NCBI GenBank assembly: GCA_002197995.1
Contig: NGZR01000004.1
Span: 2,852,001-2,916,000 of the forward strand
From: Gaeumannomyces sp. JS-464
Taxonomy: Eukaryota; Ascomycota; Sordariomycetes; Magnaporthales; Magnaporthaceae
Direction: 5' to 3'
DNA: 64,000 nt
Of this stretch, positions 36,867-48,378 are shown piece after piece. The position numbers were made by a program, and so were the translations under genes. How positions within the stretch are numbered: position 1 is the stretch's first letter; the number at the start of each line of letters is the position of its first letter. The notes beneath the pieces are model-generated. The model saw only the letters and a list, made by a program, of their open reading frames with translations. It did not search any database and was not told where the DNA came from.

Positions 36867-39800
36867 CGTGGTTCAGGCAGGAGTCGGACGATATCGGACA
36901 GGCGGTAGACGGAGGGCCGGTCCCAGCAAGGGGTGGCACAATGGGGAGTGGAACTGGAGAAGGAGGCAGCCTGGTGAATCGGCAATTAGCATTGGGCTGT
37001 CGTGCCAGGCGGTTGCACAGACCATGCTGCGGTGATGTGATGCAGCGGGCACCGGCCGACTTGGCGGGCGGAGCACACAAGGCGGACGGCGGCCGGGGCG
37101 GAGGCCGGGTTCAAGGGAACGCAAGGGAGAAGGGTGTATAAATGGAGGTCGGTGTGTATAAGCGAGAGGACGGGATTTCCGGCAGCCCCAGACTGATGCA
37201 CCTAGGCACGGCGACAGAACCCCCGGCTCGCAGAGAGTGAGGGAGGCAGACGCGCACGCCCAGAGCACAAAAGGCGGCGGCAGGAGCAGGAAGAGGGTGC
37301 GGCGGTACCTTGGGAATGAACGGGGTTTTGGGCGGGTGGCGGCGGCGAGCAGAGTTCGGCTGGGCTGCTCTCTAGAGCATGATGCAGGCACACAGATTGC
37401 GGGACACGGGGAGGGAATCACCAAGGAATGGCACCGGGCTGAGGGCTCTGGCAAGCGACTTACTTTGCGGGAGGAGCAGGTGGTTCGTGATCTTTTTCTG
37501 GGCCGATTCAATCCGGAGGACAGCGTTGCACTTTCCGGCTGGAGTTTTGGATCCAATTCGATTTTGTCGTCCCGAGCAGGGGTCCACCACGCCACGCCCA
37601 CACTCGCTGCAGTTGACGGCCCAGCAGAGCAAGATCCCCACCCCCCACATGGGTCGAGGCTTAGACCGACCCTTGCGCCTTGAGTTGGCTTGACCTCAGT
37701 TGACTTGATCATGCCTCACCTCGGTGGTCGGCAAGTTCACTCTTGGGTCCGCCCCCTATTCCCTAGGTACCTAGGTACCTACCTAGGTAGACATTCTTGA
37801 CCGTGACCGTCGCCGTCGACGGAAGGAACCAAGGCCGTCAAGAATGCCGGCCTGTCAATCCATCCTCTCATCTACTGCAGGCCCCATGGGCATGATAAAC
37901 CAGTGCCGCCCGCTTTTATTTTCCCCTCGAAACACCAGATACAAAACTCACGATGTGTGGTCATGCGAGACAACCCAAACATTGCGAATCAGGCCGTCTG
38001 TGTTGTGGAGTTGGATCATTGAGCATGGCCGCCAACGGGGATGAGACCACAAAGATGATGCGTTGGCCGGCCGGCTGGCACCGGCGCCGCTGCCGAGGGC
38101 GGAGGCCAATGCATGCCCGAGGACTTGGGAGACACGCAGACGCTTTCCGGCTCCTTGACGAAATCTGCCTGGCAAGGCTCTTTTTGCTAATCATGTCGGG
38201 CCTGTGACAGCGGGAGCGGCATATGCACGGTATAGGAGGCGCGTCGTTGTGCAACGAACAGCACGCAGTCTTAGTACCCACTCACCGATGCAAGATCCCG
38301 AGGAGAGCACGTCGCCCGTCCTCTGCTCATGGCGTGGCAATGCCAACTCCGACCCGGACGACAACAGGAGGGGGCACCAAGGTTCGTGTAGCACTTCTGC
38401 CTGGTGAGCGAGGCTTTTGTGCAACGCGCAATCTCGGGAACAGTTCCAATGTGGCCTACTCTCTGCTCCGCCGCTTGCCGTCGCCGTGCGAAAAAAGTGA
38501 TCAAATAAACGCCGCTCCGTGAAGAACGCTAAAGGAATCAAAAGGGGCGTCGAAGCCAAGGAACGATCGGATGACGGCCCGCTTGGGCCACAGCAGGACG
38601 GGAATGGACGACGCCGCACGCTGGACGTGTCCATCGGTGGAGAGCTAAGGCAGAATGGCGGTGGACGCCTGGGTCGGCTGGGACAAGCCGCTCTACGATG
38701 CTCCCACCCACCACTACTTGGGCTGGCTTGGATGCCCGCACATCTGCCGATTTTATCTTGACGCAGCACATATGCAAGGCCTGCAACAGGCAAACATACT
38801 CAAGCACAGCCACAGAAGAAAAAGAAGGAGAAGAACCCGAGCGATCGGCTCCCCAACGGGCTGCAGAGTGATGGACACATTCGATTAGACAGTGCCGTGC
38901 GTGCATGCACAAATCCCTTGCAGAATCGGTCCGCCACCACCAGCAAAGCCCACGTACCCGCCAAAGAACCCGACGTTCGCTGCACAAGCTCATCCACACC
39001 AAGTCGGGAGCTTCGCCTGGAAGGAGATACTGATCGAAGCCCAATGATTTAATTGGACCCGCATGTTCGTTGGATGGGAGCGACGCGAACTCAAAGCGAC
39101 GAAAAAGAAGAAGAAAAAAACCCTTAACAGCCACTGTGTTCATGAGCCTTGTTTTAGCGTCCCCACAATGTGCTTCCAAGATTCACCAGGAGGAGTCTGG
39201 GGGCAGGACACTGAGTTGCAACTGGGCCAGCTATGATGAGGCATCTTGAAATGAAGAATCAATCTTAATGAGGGCGGATGGCGTCGCTAGCTCCCATGAT
39301 ATCTTTGAAAACCTGACGGTTTCATCCCACGACTGATGACAGCGGCTCGCGGGCTCGGAAATTTTCCTCGTAAGGCATCTTTCTTTTTGCCTATCTTTCC
39401 TTGTTTTGGTTTTGGCGCCAGCACCAACGGCCCTGTCCGCGGCCTTCTGCACTGATGGCGGTTACTCTGCGAGTCACGACCCTGGAATTGAGGCAGTCCG
39501 GTGGTGCGCCATCATACGGACAAGCCACTCTCTCCAACGGCCGCCCTGCTGCTCGCCAGGCCTGAAGCAGCTGCCGGACATCCAGTCGACGGGAGCCAAT
39601 GTGCAGGCGCATCTATCCCGGCTTTCTCGTTTTCTCGCCTCAGCTTGCAAGGTTAACCAGGGCGTGTTTCGCTAGTCATGGCCTGCCAGAGACAGGTGGC
39701 TCCCAAGCTTCCCAGCTCAATGTTCCGAGTTCGCAAGAAGCGCCGTTCCCGGCAACGAAAGCATCAAGGGATTCAAGGGTCCACCAAGGAGGTTTTTGCT

Positions 39801-41830
39801 TCTCATTGTTTCTTCTGCTTTCCGGCCTCAATTGCTTTTACATGGTGTTAAGGTGCTTTGCATCTGCAGCGGGACGGGCATCTCAATTACTGCGCGTCCT
39901 GCGCATCCAACAATGCCGGCTTACTACATCCATACACCCTTCGTTTACCGTAATGGTCGTGGAGCGAAGGCACAGACAGTCTTTGCCTGGCGGGAAACGG
40001 GCAACAAGACCCCACTCTCTCGGGACCGTCGTGTGTGTGTGTGTGCTAGTACACAGTGTGAGCCTGTAAACCTCCGCCGCGAGACCTCTTCCGAGATGCT
40101 TTGGTCGATGGGATGGGTATACAGTTGGTGGATTGGGGGCCAAGTGCGTGGTCTGAGCCAGTGGATTGGTTGTCTAAGATTTACTGGCGCCAAAGGCCGC
40201 ATGAATTTCCCTCCGATAAGCCCACATCGCACCCGTGGCAAAGCTCGCAGAGGCCAGGAAAAACCGCTGAGATTTCCTCTTCTCTCGTGTTCCGAAACCA
40301 GGACCTGAAATGTTTGTAAACATGTTGCCAAAAAGAGATCGATGAGTGGGTAGAGGGTGGACCAGCAGAATGGGTGCGGAATAACAATTGCCAGAAACGA
40401 GCATGGGAATTTGATCTGTTTAAGCACGGCCAACGGCCCATATATTTCTGCACTGATCACCCGCCACCTAGCTCGACCAGGATAGGAAGTGTCGAATGGA
40501 GGGGAAAGATGGTAGAAGAATACAAATAGAAAATCCCGAGTCATAATCCCTTTTCCACATGCTTTTCCCACACGGGGTTTTTACTGCTTGCTGTCTGGCA
40601 ATTATCCGGTACCTTTCAAGCATCAGTAATGTGTTGTCATCCGCTTGCGGCACCACTCCTGTGGGACAGCGGCATGGCACATCCTCCACTGTTTCGACCA
40701 GAGCGCGCCGCTGGAGGCTGAGGCAAGCCTGGGACGACAGCCGAGACCCTGCAATCTTTCAACCGTCAACGTGTTTCCCCACTCGCGCCAATCTGAGGAC
40801 GGGCACATCCCCGCTCCATCTCCATTTCGGCTGGCCACTGTGTCTCCGCACGGTAGCTCTCATCAAGAGTCGAGGTCTCACTCAAAGGCGACTTTCCGCG
40901 GCCCAGGGAGGTCAGAGGTGTGCACGTGTTATTGAGGGCGGATGGAGGCAGAGGAGAGGCACAATTGAATTATTACGCATAGTACTACCTAGGTATCTTT
41001 GTTTGTTGGTCGAGTCTTGCTGGGTGGTCGTGCTCTTCAATAAACGCACACATACATGTGCCAACTTGGAAGGAACGAGGCACGGTGCTTACCCTAGTGC
41101 TCCGAGGTAGCAGGAGCGGCACGAGTTACTGGAGGGAGTGTTGCACAAGACAGCACCCCCGCTGAGCCGTCGCATCAGTCAGTCAATCGTATTCGATGGA
41201 TGTACCCAGTCTGCACCCCTTCCCTGCTTGCGACCCTGAAGCACGGCGGCACTGGGCAGGCTCGCGACGGGTGATGTAATTACACGAGAGCCAAACCCGA
41301 CAAGGAAAAGAGAAAAGCTGTTGGCTGCTGTCCGCCGCGGGCGCTGGGCTAGAAACCGGTTGTTGGCCCTGCTACCCGCCCCAACCGAATGCTTCCCTAG
41401 CTGCCAGGCCAGACCGTGCATCTTTCTCTCGGAGCTTCTCGCACGTCTTCGTCGTTTCGCCTATCGAAGACCCCTACATCCTCTACCAGACTCGCGCTCA
41501 CCCGACCCGACCTCGACTCAAACCTGGTAGGCGCCTGGCCGTGCGGAATGGGTGTGCATCTGAAGTTTTTCCCTTTCTGCACCGCACCGAGCACAGCGCC
41601 ATCCCGCACCACAGGCATCGTTTGCATAGTGTAGGCTGGCCCAGGCTCAGGCGCAGCCCTTTGCCCCCCAAATTTTGAGCCCCCCAGGCGCCCGCAGTTG
41701 AGACCATCCCACCTGCGCAGCGGCGTCTGGTGCGTGCACAGTCAGAGGCCGAAGAGGCAAGGCCCGACCTTGCAGACCAGACCATTGAAGCGCCCGCGCT
41801 CACCCCTCACAGCTTTTGGGTCGTCGGATC
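36867..41830. other. Five-kilobase gene-free divergent interval
   Basis: Between the SCP160 and STE20 start codons. Probably long promoters and 5' leaders. A 279-codon minus frame at 36873-37712 lies just upstream of SCP160 and is Pro/Ser/Arg-rich with no domain, so I treat it as leader sequence. A tandem palindromic motif, CCTAGGTACCTAGGTACCTA followed by CCTAGGTAG, spans 37762-37790, and single copies occur near 40985. Nothing else is supportable; a short RNA gene cannot be excluded. Confidence 0.5.
37762..37790. repeat. Tandem CCTAGGTA palindromic motif
   Basis: Three CCTAGGTA units in 29 bp. CCTAGG and GGTACC are each self-complementary, so the block can pair with itself. Related blocks occur at about 40985-40996, 45980-45990, 54656-54670 and 56389-56414, always between genes. 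Confidence 0.85.
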
Positions 41831-44800
41831 ATGGACGGACAGCACCGAGACCTGGACACGACCATCCACGGCAGCAATTCGCAGCGGCGCAAACTCGTCA
41901 AGAAGCCGCCCCCGTCGGCGCGCCACAACCACAGCTCGTCGTTGAGCACCGATGGTCGCGTTGACGCCCAATCCCTCGTGAGCAAACGCAGCTCGAGCAG
42001 CCTCCGCCGTGCTCCAACCGCTCCACTCTCCAGGGCTGCCACCACCGCGTCGTCCACCAAAACCTCGTCGCCCCGGCACCCGCAGTCGGCAACCTTCGCG
42101 CCCTCGGCCCGCCCCAATCACTCGCCTATCCTTCCCGCCGGCGACTTTGCCCCGGCCCACTCGCCTGCTGCTGCTGCCGCCGCCGCCGCCGTCTGGGCCG
42201 ATCGCGACTCGGACCCCCACCAGCAGGCACAGCGCCTCCACAGCAGCCAGAGCACCCTCAGCCACCGCCGCAGCCAGAGCCACAACGTCTACCCGTCGTC
42301 CCATCAGCAGCACCAGCAGCCGCCTGCTCACCACCAGCAACACAACCAACCCCATCAGCTACACCACCAACACAACCCTCTCAGTTCTCAGTCCTCCGAG
42401 GAATTCGTTGGCGCCCCCTTCGACGGCACCGCAATCCTCAGCCGCCTCGACGGCTCCCACCCGACCGCCCCGAGTCCCGGCCTGCCGCACATCAGCCGGC
42501 CCTTCCCCTCTCCTCTCCCCACCAGCACCACCACCGTCGGCCCTGTTGCCGCTTCGTCGTCACATCCCGCAACCAGGGGCACCCCTGTGCTGCGCCATTC
42601 CGCGAGCTTCTCCAACGCCTTGCCGGCCATGAGCGAGAAGTCGGGCTCCAGTAAGGGGGCCGACGGCCCGTCGTCCCTCAACAAGCGCTTCTCCGACGAG
42701 GCAAAGGAGCCTCGAATGCCCGGCGTCTTGAGGAAGAAGTCGGGCTTCTCCGGCTTCATGACCAGCCTGGTCGGCACCCCCAAAAAACCGCTGATCTCGG
42801 CTCCAGAAAATCCTGTACATGTCACCCACGTGGGCTATGACAGCACTACAGGACAGTTTACGGTTTGTCGTTTCCTCTCCTGCTGCTAAAACATGTCGTT
42901 CGGTTGGCTTTGTTTTCCTTGCTTGCCCGCTCCATCCTGATCGCCCTGCTTCCTCATGGGTTCCTACTCCTCCCCGCATGCCGCCGCTTCCACCTGTCGT
43001 CGGGAATTCATTTTCTAACCACGCCATTGAAACCCACGCCCAGGGCCTACCTAAGGAGTGGCAACGATTGATCAACGAGAGTGGCATCACCGAGAAAGAG
43101 CGAAGAGAGAACCCCGAGACCCTGGTCAACGTCATCACATTCTACAAGGAGACGACCGAGAAGCCCCAGGTAGACCAAGTGCTAGAAAAGTTCCACGATG
43201 CCAGACCAGGAATGCCCACGCAGGCGTCGTCGGCCTCGATTCCGTCGCCCGGCGTGCTACCTGCTACCTACATGTCCATGGCACCCCTGATCAGCCCACC
43301 CGCGAGTCCAAGATACGCCGCCGTCAACCACGAAGGGAGCTTCGAGAACCCCAGATCACCTCCACCAGTGCCCAAGGGACCGGGCCCACTGCCGGCCAAG
43401 GACATTAACCTGATGCCCAGCAGGCCGGCCCCGAGACCGCCGGTCAGCCTGCCTACCCGGACGGCTCCTCAAGCACCCTACCCTGGGAAGGACTCTGGAA
43501 TTGGTATGCCGCCACCCGCCGCCGATGATGCGCCGCCCGTAGCTTACCAACAAACCCCGGCCAAAGACGCCAATCCTATGCTTCCAGAAGAACATCGGTC
43601 ACGGTCCAACTCGCGGGTGAATGGCAATGCGCCGTACACATCCTCCCAACAGTACCAGCAACAACAACAGCAGTCCCCTGCCGTCCAGGCCGCCTACCAG
43701 CAGCAATTAGTCCAGCAACAGCAGGAGCAGGCCATGGCGCAGGCACAGGCTGCCATGTCCGGGCAGATCGGCCGCGCGCCGAGCAAGAGGCAGCCACAGC
43801 CGCAACAAACAACACCCCCGCAATCCCAGCACCAGTACCCGAGGCCGGCCGAGACCAATGGCGGCGGTCAATCGCAGAGGCCGCCACAGCCGCAGGTCGG
43901 GGCCGTGCCACAGTCACGGCCACGCCACCGTCCCCGACAGAGCAACGGCGTGGACGTGGTGGCAGCTCTGAAGAGGATCTGCTCCGAGGGCGACCCGCGC
44001 GAGATTTACCGTGGGTTTACCAAGATCGGCCAGGGCGCATCGGGTGGTGTGTACACGGGCCATGAAAGGGGAAACAACCGCCTGGTCGCCATTAAACAGA
44101 TGAATCTGGAGCAGCAGCCTAAGAAGGATCTGATCATCAACGAGATTCTCGTCATGAAGGACAGCTCGCACCCCAATATCGTCAACTTCATCGACAGTTA
44201 CCTGTGCGGAGGCGAACTCTGGGTCGTCATGGAGTTCATGGAGGGTGGCAGCCTAACGGACGTGGTCACGTTCAACATCATGACAGAGGGCCAGATCGCG
44301 TCGGTCTGCCGAGAAACACTGCTGGGGCTGCAGCATCTTCACTCCAAGGGGGTTATCCACCGTGATATCAAGTCGGACAACATATTGCTCTCGATGGAAG
44401 GGAATATCAAGCTGAGTATGTGTCTAAACCCTCTCTCGTTTATCGGACGGCCCCGGCGCACGCAATTGCCGTGGGTACACATACGGAATGTAAACTAACT
44501 CGTAGGTCTGAAGCCGATTTCGGATTCTGTGCCACGATCAACGAGGCACAAAACAAGCGTACCACCATGGTTGGAACTCCCTACTGGATGGCTCCCGAGG
44601 TTGTCACCCGCAAGGAGTACGGGCGCAAGGTCGATATCTGGTCGCTGGGCATCATGGCCATTGAGATGATCGAGGGAGAGCCACCATACCTAACCGAGTC
44701 TCCACTACGCGCCCTGTGGCTCATTGCCACAAACGGAACCCCCACCATTAAGGACGAGAGCAGCCTCTCCAGCGTTTTCAAGGACTTCCTCTACTTTGCC

Positions 44801-45028
44801 TTGAAGGTGGATCCCGACAAGCGCGCGAGCGCGCACGACCTGCTAAGGGTGAGTCCAAGCAAAGGAGTCCCGACGACCGTTTTCTATCTGCTGTGCGTAA
44901 GCGGTCTGACAATGCCTGGTGTCACAGCACGAATTCATGAGTCTGTGCGTCGATCTCTCGCACCTGTCCCCTTGGTCAGGGCTGCACGAGAAGCGAGGGC
45001 GCAGGAGAAGGCCCGCAAGGGGCAATAG
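41831..45028 (+). CDS. STE20: PAK-family Ser/Thr kinase (Ste20-like)
   Basis: Cdc42/Rac-activated kinase upstream of MAPK and polarity pathways. Exons: 41831-42862, 43044-44415, 44514-44848, 44928-45028; introns 42863-43043, 44416-44513 and 44849-44927. About 945 residues. The N-terminus is Ser/His/Gln-rich and disordered. The CRIB domain ([20 protein letters not shown], continuing GLPKEW in exon 2) spans about 322-355. A Pro/Gln-rich linker follows, then the kinase domain from about 667: [36 protein letters not shown] and the activation segment GTPYWMAPE. No PH domain is seen before the CRIB, which favours the Ste20 over the Cla4 branch. The last ~20 residues need one missing C in the CCCC run 44968-44971 to give [20 protein letters not shown]. 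Without it the frame runs into a different tail. Confidence 0.94.
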
Positions 45029-46298
45029 CGGACATCTTGACCAGAAGCCGTAGGTGTCTGATATTTGAAGATGTGTTTCTTTTTTGGATACCTCATCTCA
45101 CCTGTACTTCCACATGGCTATTCCCTCCTGGTGGACACACCATGTTTTCTATTTGTTTTTTCTTTGGTCTTTTTTCTCCTTCTTTTCCCGAGCATCCCCG
45201 CAGATATAGCCCGAATATACGCCCAAGCAAGAGAAAGAAGTGCCGGATATATGAAGGCTCTAACCCAGGCCAACCATATCTCTTCTCATTTGTGTTTCTT
45301 TTCAGGGACTTTGTGCGCCGATGCCAAGCCCAAAGGCTCGTCCTCCACCCGATGCTTTACTTGCCGTCTTTCTGCTCTCTTCATTTCCATTGGGCATTCA
45401 TTCACATCGTTTTAGATCGCTGGCATCACTGTTGGGCGATCGTCGGTTCGGTTCTCTTTAAAAAATGGACAACACCTTTTCACAAAGACAGGAGCAAGAG
45501 AGAAAAACAAATAAATCAACAAAGGTGCACATTTCATACCTCTACTTCCTGTATCAAGTAGAAATCGGGAAACCCTTCAAACACGGCACCGAGGAACATG
45601 TCCACCTATCAAGCGGAGAGGCATCGCTACATTTGCATGCTGTCGTTTATCTTGCGTCCGATGCGCGTTTTTTTTTTTTTTTTTTCCCTCCCCGCCCACA
45701 AGCGACACAGGAGCCGCCATGTGCTATTCTACCAATATGGCGGGAGGATTTGGGGGATTTCGCGCCACACTGGTCTGAGTTACTGAGACTAAGCATATCC
45801 CACCAGCCCTCGACCTGCGCCAGCGCCAAGTATGCGATGTGGCGTGACGGTCCGGGCGCCCACGGGCGCCAGAACCTTGAACGTGACGCGGGTGCTCAGT
45901 CCTGTCTGGGCCTGAAGTTGGAGGGCCAGCTGATGCCTCCCTTTTGCACATTGCCAGTTTCTATCACTCCTTCACTACTACCTAGGTAGGTAGTGATAAA
46001 GATAACGGCTGGAAATTCTGCACTCTGCATGGTCGCAGCCTTCCTGCACGACACCATCCAATTCAATGAATGAGGCGTCGACATCACCATCTATCCTTCG
46101 AGAAACGAAAGCTAACCAATTTTCACTCGCCTCCTTTGCAGACCCCTCCAGGCGCTGCAGCTGGAGTGCGGGGATGTGCATATATCGTTCTTACTGTCGC
46201 TGTCTTCCTCTTTCAATACTCTGGTGCCCTTTAGCTACTATGGTTCCCTAATATTCTCTCCAGGCCTACGGTCAGCACAGTCACGGACCCAAACCATC
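45029..46298. other. STE20 downstream region
   Basis: Contains T-rich stretches expected of a 3' UTR, a poly-T tract at 45669-45685, and an imperfect palindrome at 45971-45996 built on ACCTAGGT. No gene recognised. Confidence 0.45.
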
Positions 46299-46594
46299 AT
46301 GGCCAGCAGCGGCTCCGGAGGTGAATGCCTTATAGACCACCTCTATCCTTCCTGAATAAACCATAGTCCCGGAATATCGACGCCCGCACCATGTGAATGC
46401 CTTGTTGACAATTGAATTCTCGATGTTCAGGTCCGGCTTCCCGGGAAGCGCTGCACGAAAAGCAGAGGCTCGAGCAATTGGAATGGGGAAGCTGTAACAA
46501 TGCCTGGGCTTTGCTGTCTCTCAGGGCAAGGGTACATAGTTTGCGGACCTTGCAGCGCGCTGATATGAAGTATTGGAGGCCGAGGACTCTGTAG
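46299..46594 (+). CDS. Weak candidate two-exon small gene
   Basis: ATG at 46299 in good context (CCATCATGGCC) opens MASSGSG. A GTGAAT..TTCAG intron (46321-46430) would join it in frame to GPASREALHEKQRLEQLEW and onward to a stop at 46594, about 61 residues. The first ~25 residues look like a charged helix; the rest does not resemble anything I know and may be non-coding or shifted by a frame error. Kept only because start context and splice signals agree. Confidence 0.2.
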
Positions 46595-47006
46595 CTTCAA
46601 GGCTGCGCTGGCTCGCAGGACTAACACGCCCTCGCTCATACAGCTGGTGTCTTTAAACTCCTCTGGCAGAATATCTTGGGGTAGGATGGACCTGCGACTC
46701 TACAGAACCAGGTAGGTATCCGTGAGTATTCGATGCCGTCCTCGATCTGGGCGGAAGCCGGGTCGCACGCCTTGCTAAAATGATTGGATCTGTGTAATCG
46801 TGTAATCGAGCGAACCACTGGCCAGGCAACAAGCGTGTCCTGTCTGATTGGCGGCCTGCCCGAAGGTCAGGCTGTCGGCTTTCGTAGCCGAAGGGGCACC
46901 CCGTGTACATAAAGATTCAACAAGACTGCCTCAAAGGCGAAAGGCTCCGAGGCGCGATAAGACAAAAGACGCCTCAGCCTTGTCTCCCTTCAAGGAGCAA
47001 CAAATC

Positions 47007-47396
47007 ATGCAAACTATCACCACCGCGGGAATCCAGTGCAGTCCACCTGTCTGCCTGGATTGCTCGGGGCCGACGATGCGGCGCATCGTCAAGCCCTCGA
47101 ATCCCAACGGCAACGCCGGACGGCCGTACTACATTTGCTCGTCCTCGGCCTGTGGCAAGTTCTCCACCTTCGCCGACGGACGCGGGGTCCAACCGAACAA
47201 TCCACAATGCTCGTGCGGCCTCCCGAGCAGGCGCCAGGTCTCGGGGCTAAACAAGGATGTGCCGAGAGGCTTACACTACGTCTGCAGCATTGGCCGCTGC
47301 TCTTTCAACCGGCCGCACATGACCCAAAACGGTCTTCACGGCGTCCTTGGGGATGACAGGCTCATACTCGTCATGGCTAGGCTCAATCTGCTTTGA
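47007..47396 (+). CDS. Small protein with two GRF-like zinc fingers
   Basis: 129-residue intronless frame from the ATG at 47007 (MQTITTAGIQCSPPVC); an in-frame extension upstream lacks another ATG. Two tandem zinc-finger units are visible. The first has CLDC, then GRPYYICSSSACGKFSTFAD at about residues 39-58. The second has CSCGLPSRRQ, then GLHYVCSIGRCSF. This is the GRF-type pattern (paired Cys, a G-R/L-x-Y/F-Y-x-C core and a final Cys-x-F) found in nucleic-acid-binding proteins such as topoisomerase III and NEIL3. Here the fingers are nearly the whole protein, with no catalytic domain. Binding to single-stranded nucleic acid is a family-based inference. It lies about 1 kb upstream of the NLR on the same strand. 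Confidence 0.65.
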   Translation: MQTITTAGIQCSPPVCLDCSGPTMRRIVKPSNPNGNAGRPYYICSSSACGKFSTFADGRGVQPNNPQCSCGLPSRRQVSGLNKDVPRGLHYVCSIGRCSFNRPHMTQNGLHGVLGDDRLILVMARLNLL

Positions 47397-48378
47397 AGTC
47401 CGGGCCTTGTGTTCGAGGGAAGTGGCTCTAAGTGGCAGTGGTTCTGTATGTTATGTTTCTATGGAAGAGTTCGTAGAGGAAGTCCATGAAGTCCATCGCC
47501 CACGCCGGATACTGGCTGTGAAGACGATACGGGGTGGCGGGCTCTCAGGTCTTAGTTGGAACTTCTTCGCGGTTATCCCGATCCTGGGTTCATGTTATTG
47601 TGTTTAACTTCCTCAAAGATCGGATCGCTAGAAGGAATATCGGAGGTACTGTTAGTTTCAGGGTTGCATTGCTATCGTCGGAGGCTACTCTTGGGCTGCT
47701 GCCTGGAGGCGGGACGAATACACTCCATTGCGGACATATGCCGCCCAAGTTATCCTGATGCCAGTCCTAGTCTGAAAACCATCTCTCGTCAAGTTCTTTA
47801 TGGGATTCTCTGCGGCAAAAAAAGGCTCTCAGACGGGCGGTACGGCCCAGGGTTCATAGTCTTGTCGACTTCATAAGGGACACCAACAGGGGCTGCGCGC
47901 TGCACACGGAACTGGCGCGCAGCTTTACCCGCCAGATAGTGGCCAGGATCGCCGAGATTGAGCTGGGGAGGAGATCTTGACCGAGCATCTTGCAGCCGAG
48001 GCAGAATTCGGTTGGAAAGGCACGTATTGAAGTCTGCGGCGCGCGGCGCCACACCGAAAGGGGGAGGCACTTTCAGCTTTCAGCCCCTGAGTCGGCGCGG
48101 GGGTGGTTGCAGCCCATCCTGCCTCCAATGATGGCTGGAATCGCCACGCTTGGGGTGGCAGCCCCCTTGGTGGCTGGCTTTCGCTGCAAGCCAGGCTGCA
48201 TTTGGCATTGCCCTCTATGTCGCTCGTTTGTCCCTCTTTTCGTCTTCCTCGGCTCGCCAATCGTGGACGCCGTCGCTTGGGTTCGAGCTCAACGCGGCGC
48301 TTCTGCAGGGAGCCCTTCGCACGCCTAAAAAGAGCATCACAACTAGCAAAGTAGCACCACACGGCTAAGTAGTTCGAA
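47397..48378. other. GRF / NLR intergenic region
   Basis: About 980 bp. It presumably holds the 3' UTR of the zinc-finger gene and the NLR promoter. A 16-nt string CAGCCCCTGAGTCGGC at 48081-48096 recurs downstream of the NLR gene at 51329-51344. No gene recognised. Confidence 0.5.

Noticed and set aside
36873..37712. 279-codon minus-strand frame upstream of SCP160
   Set aside because: Pro/Ser/Arg-rich with no domain; it adjoins the SCP160 start and is better read as promoter and leader.
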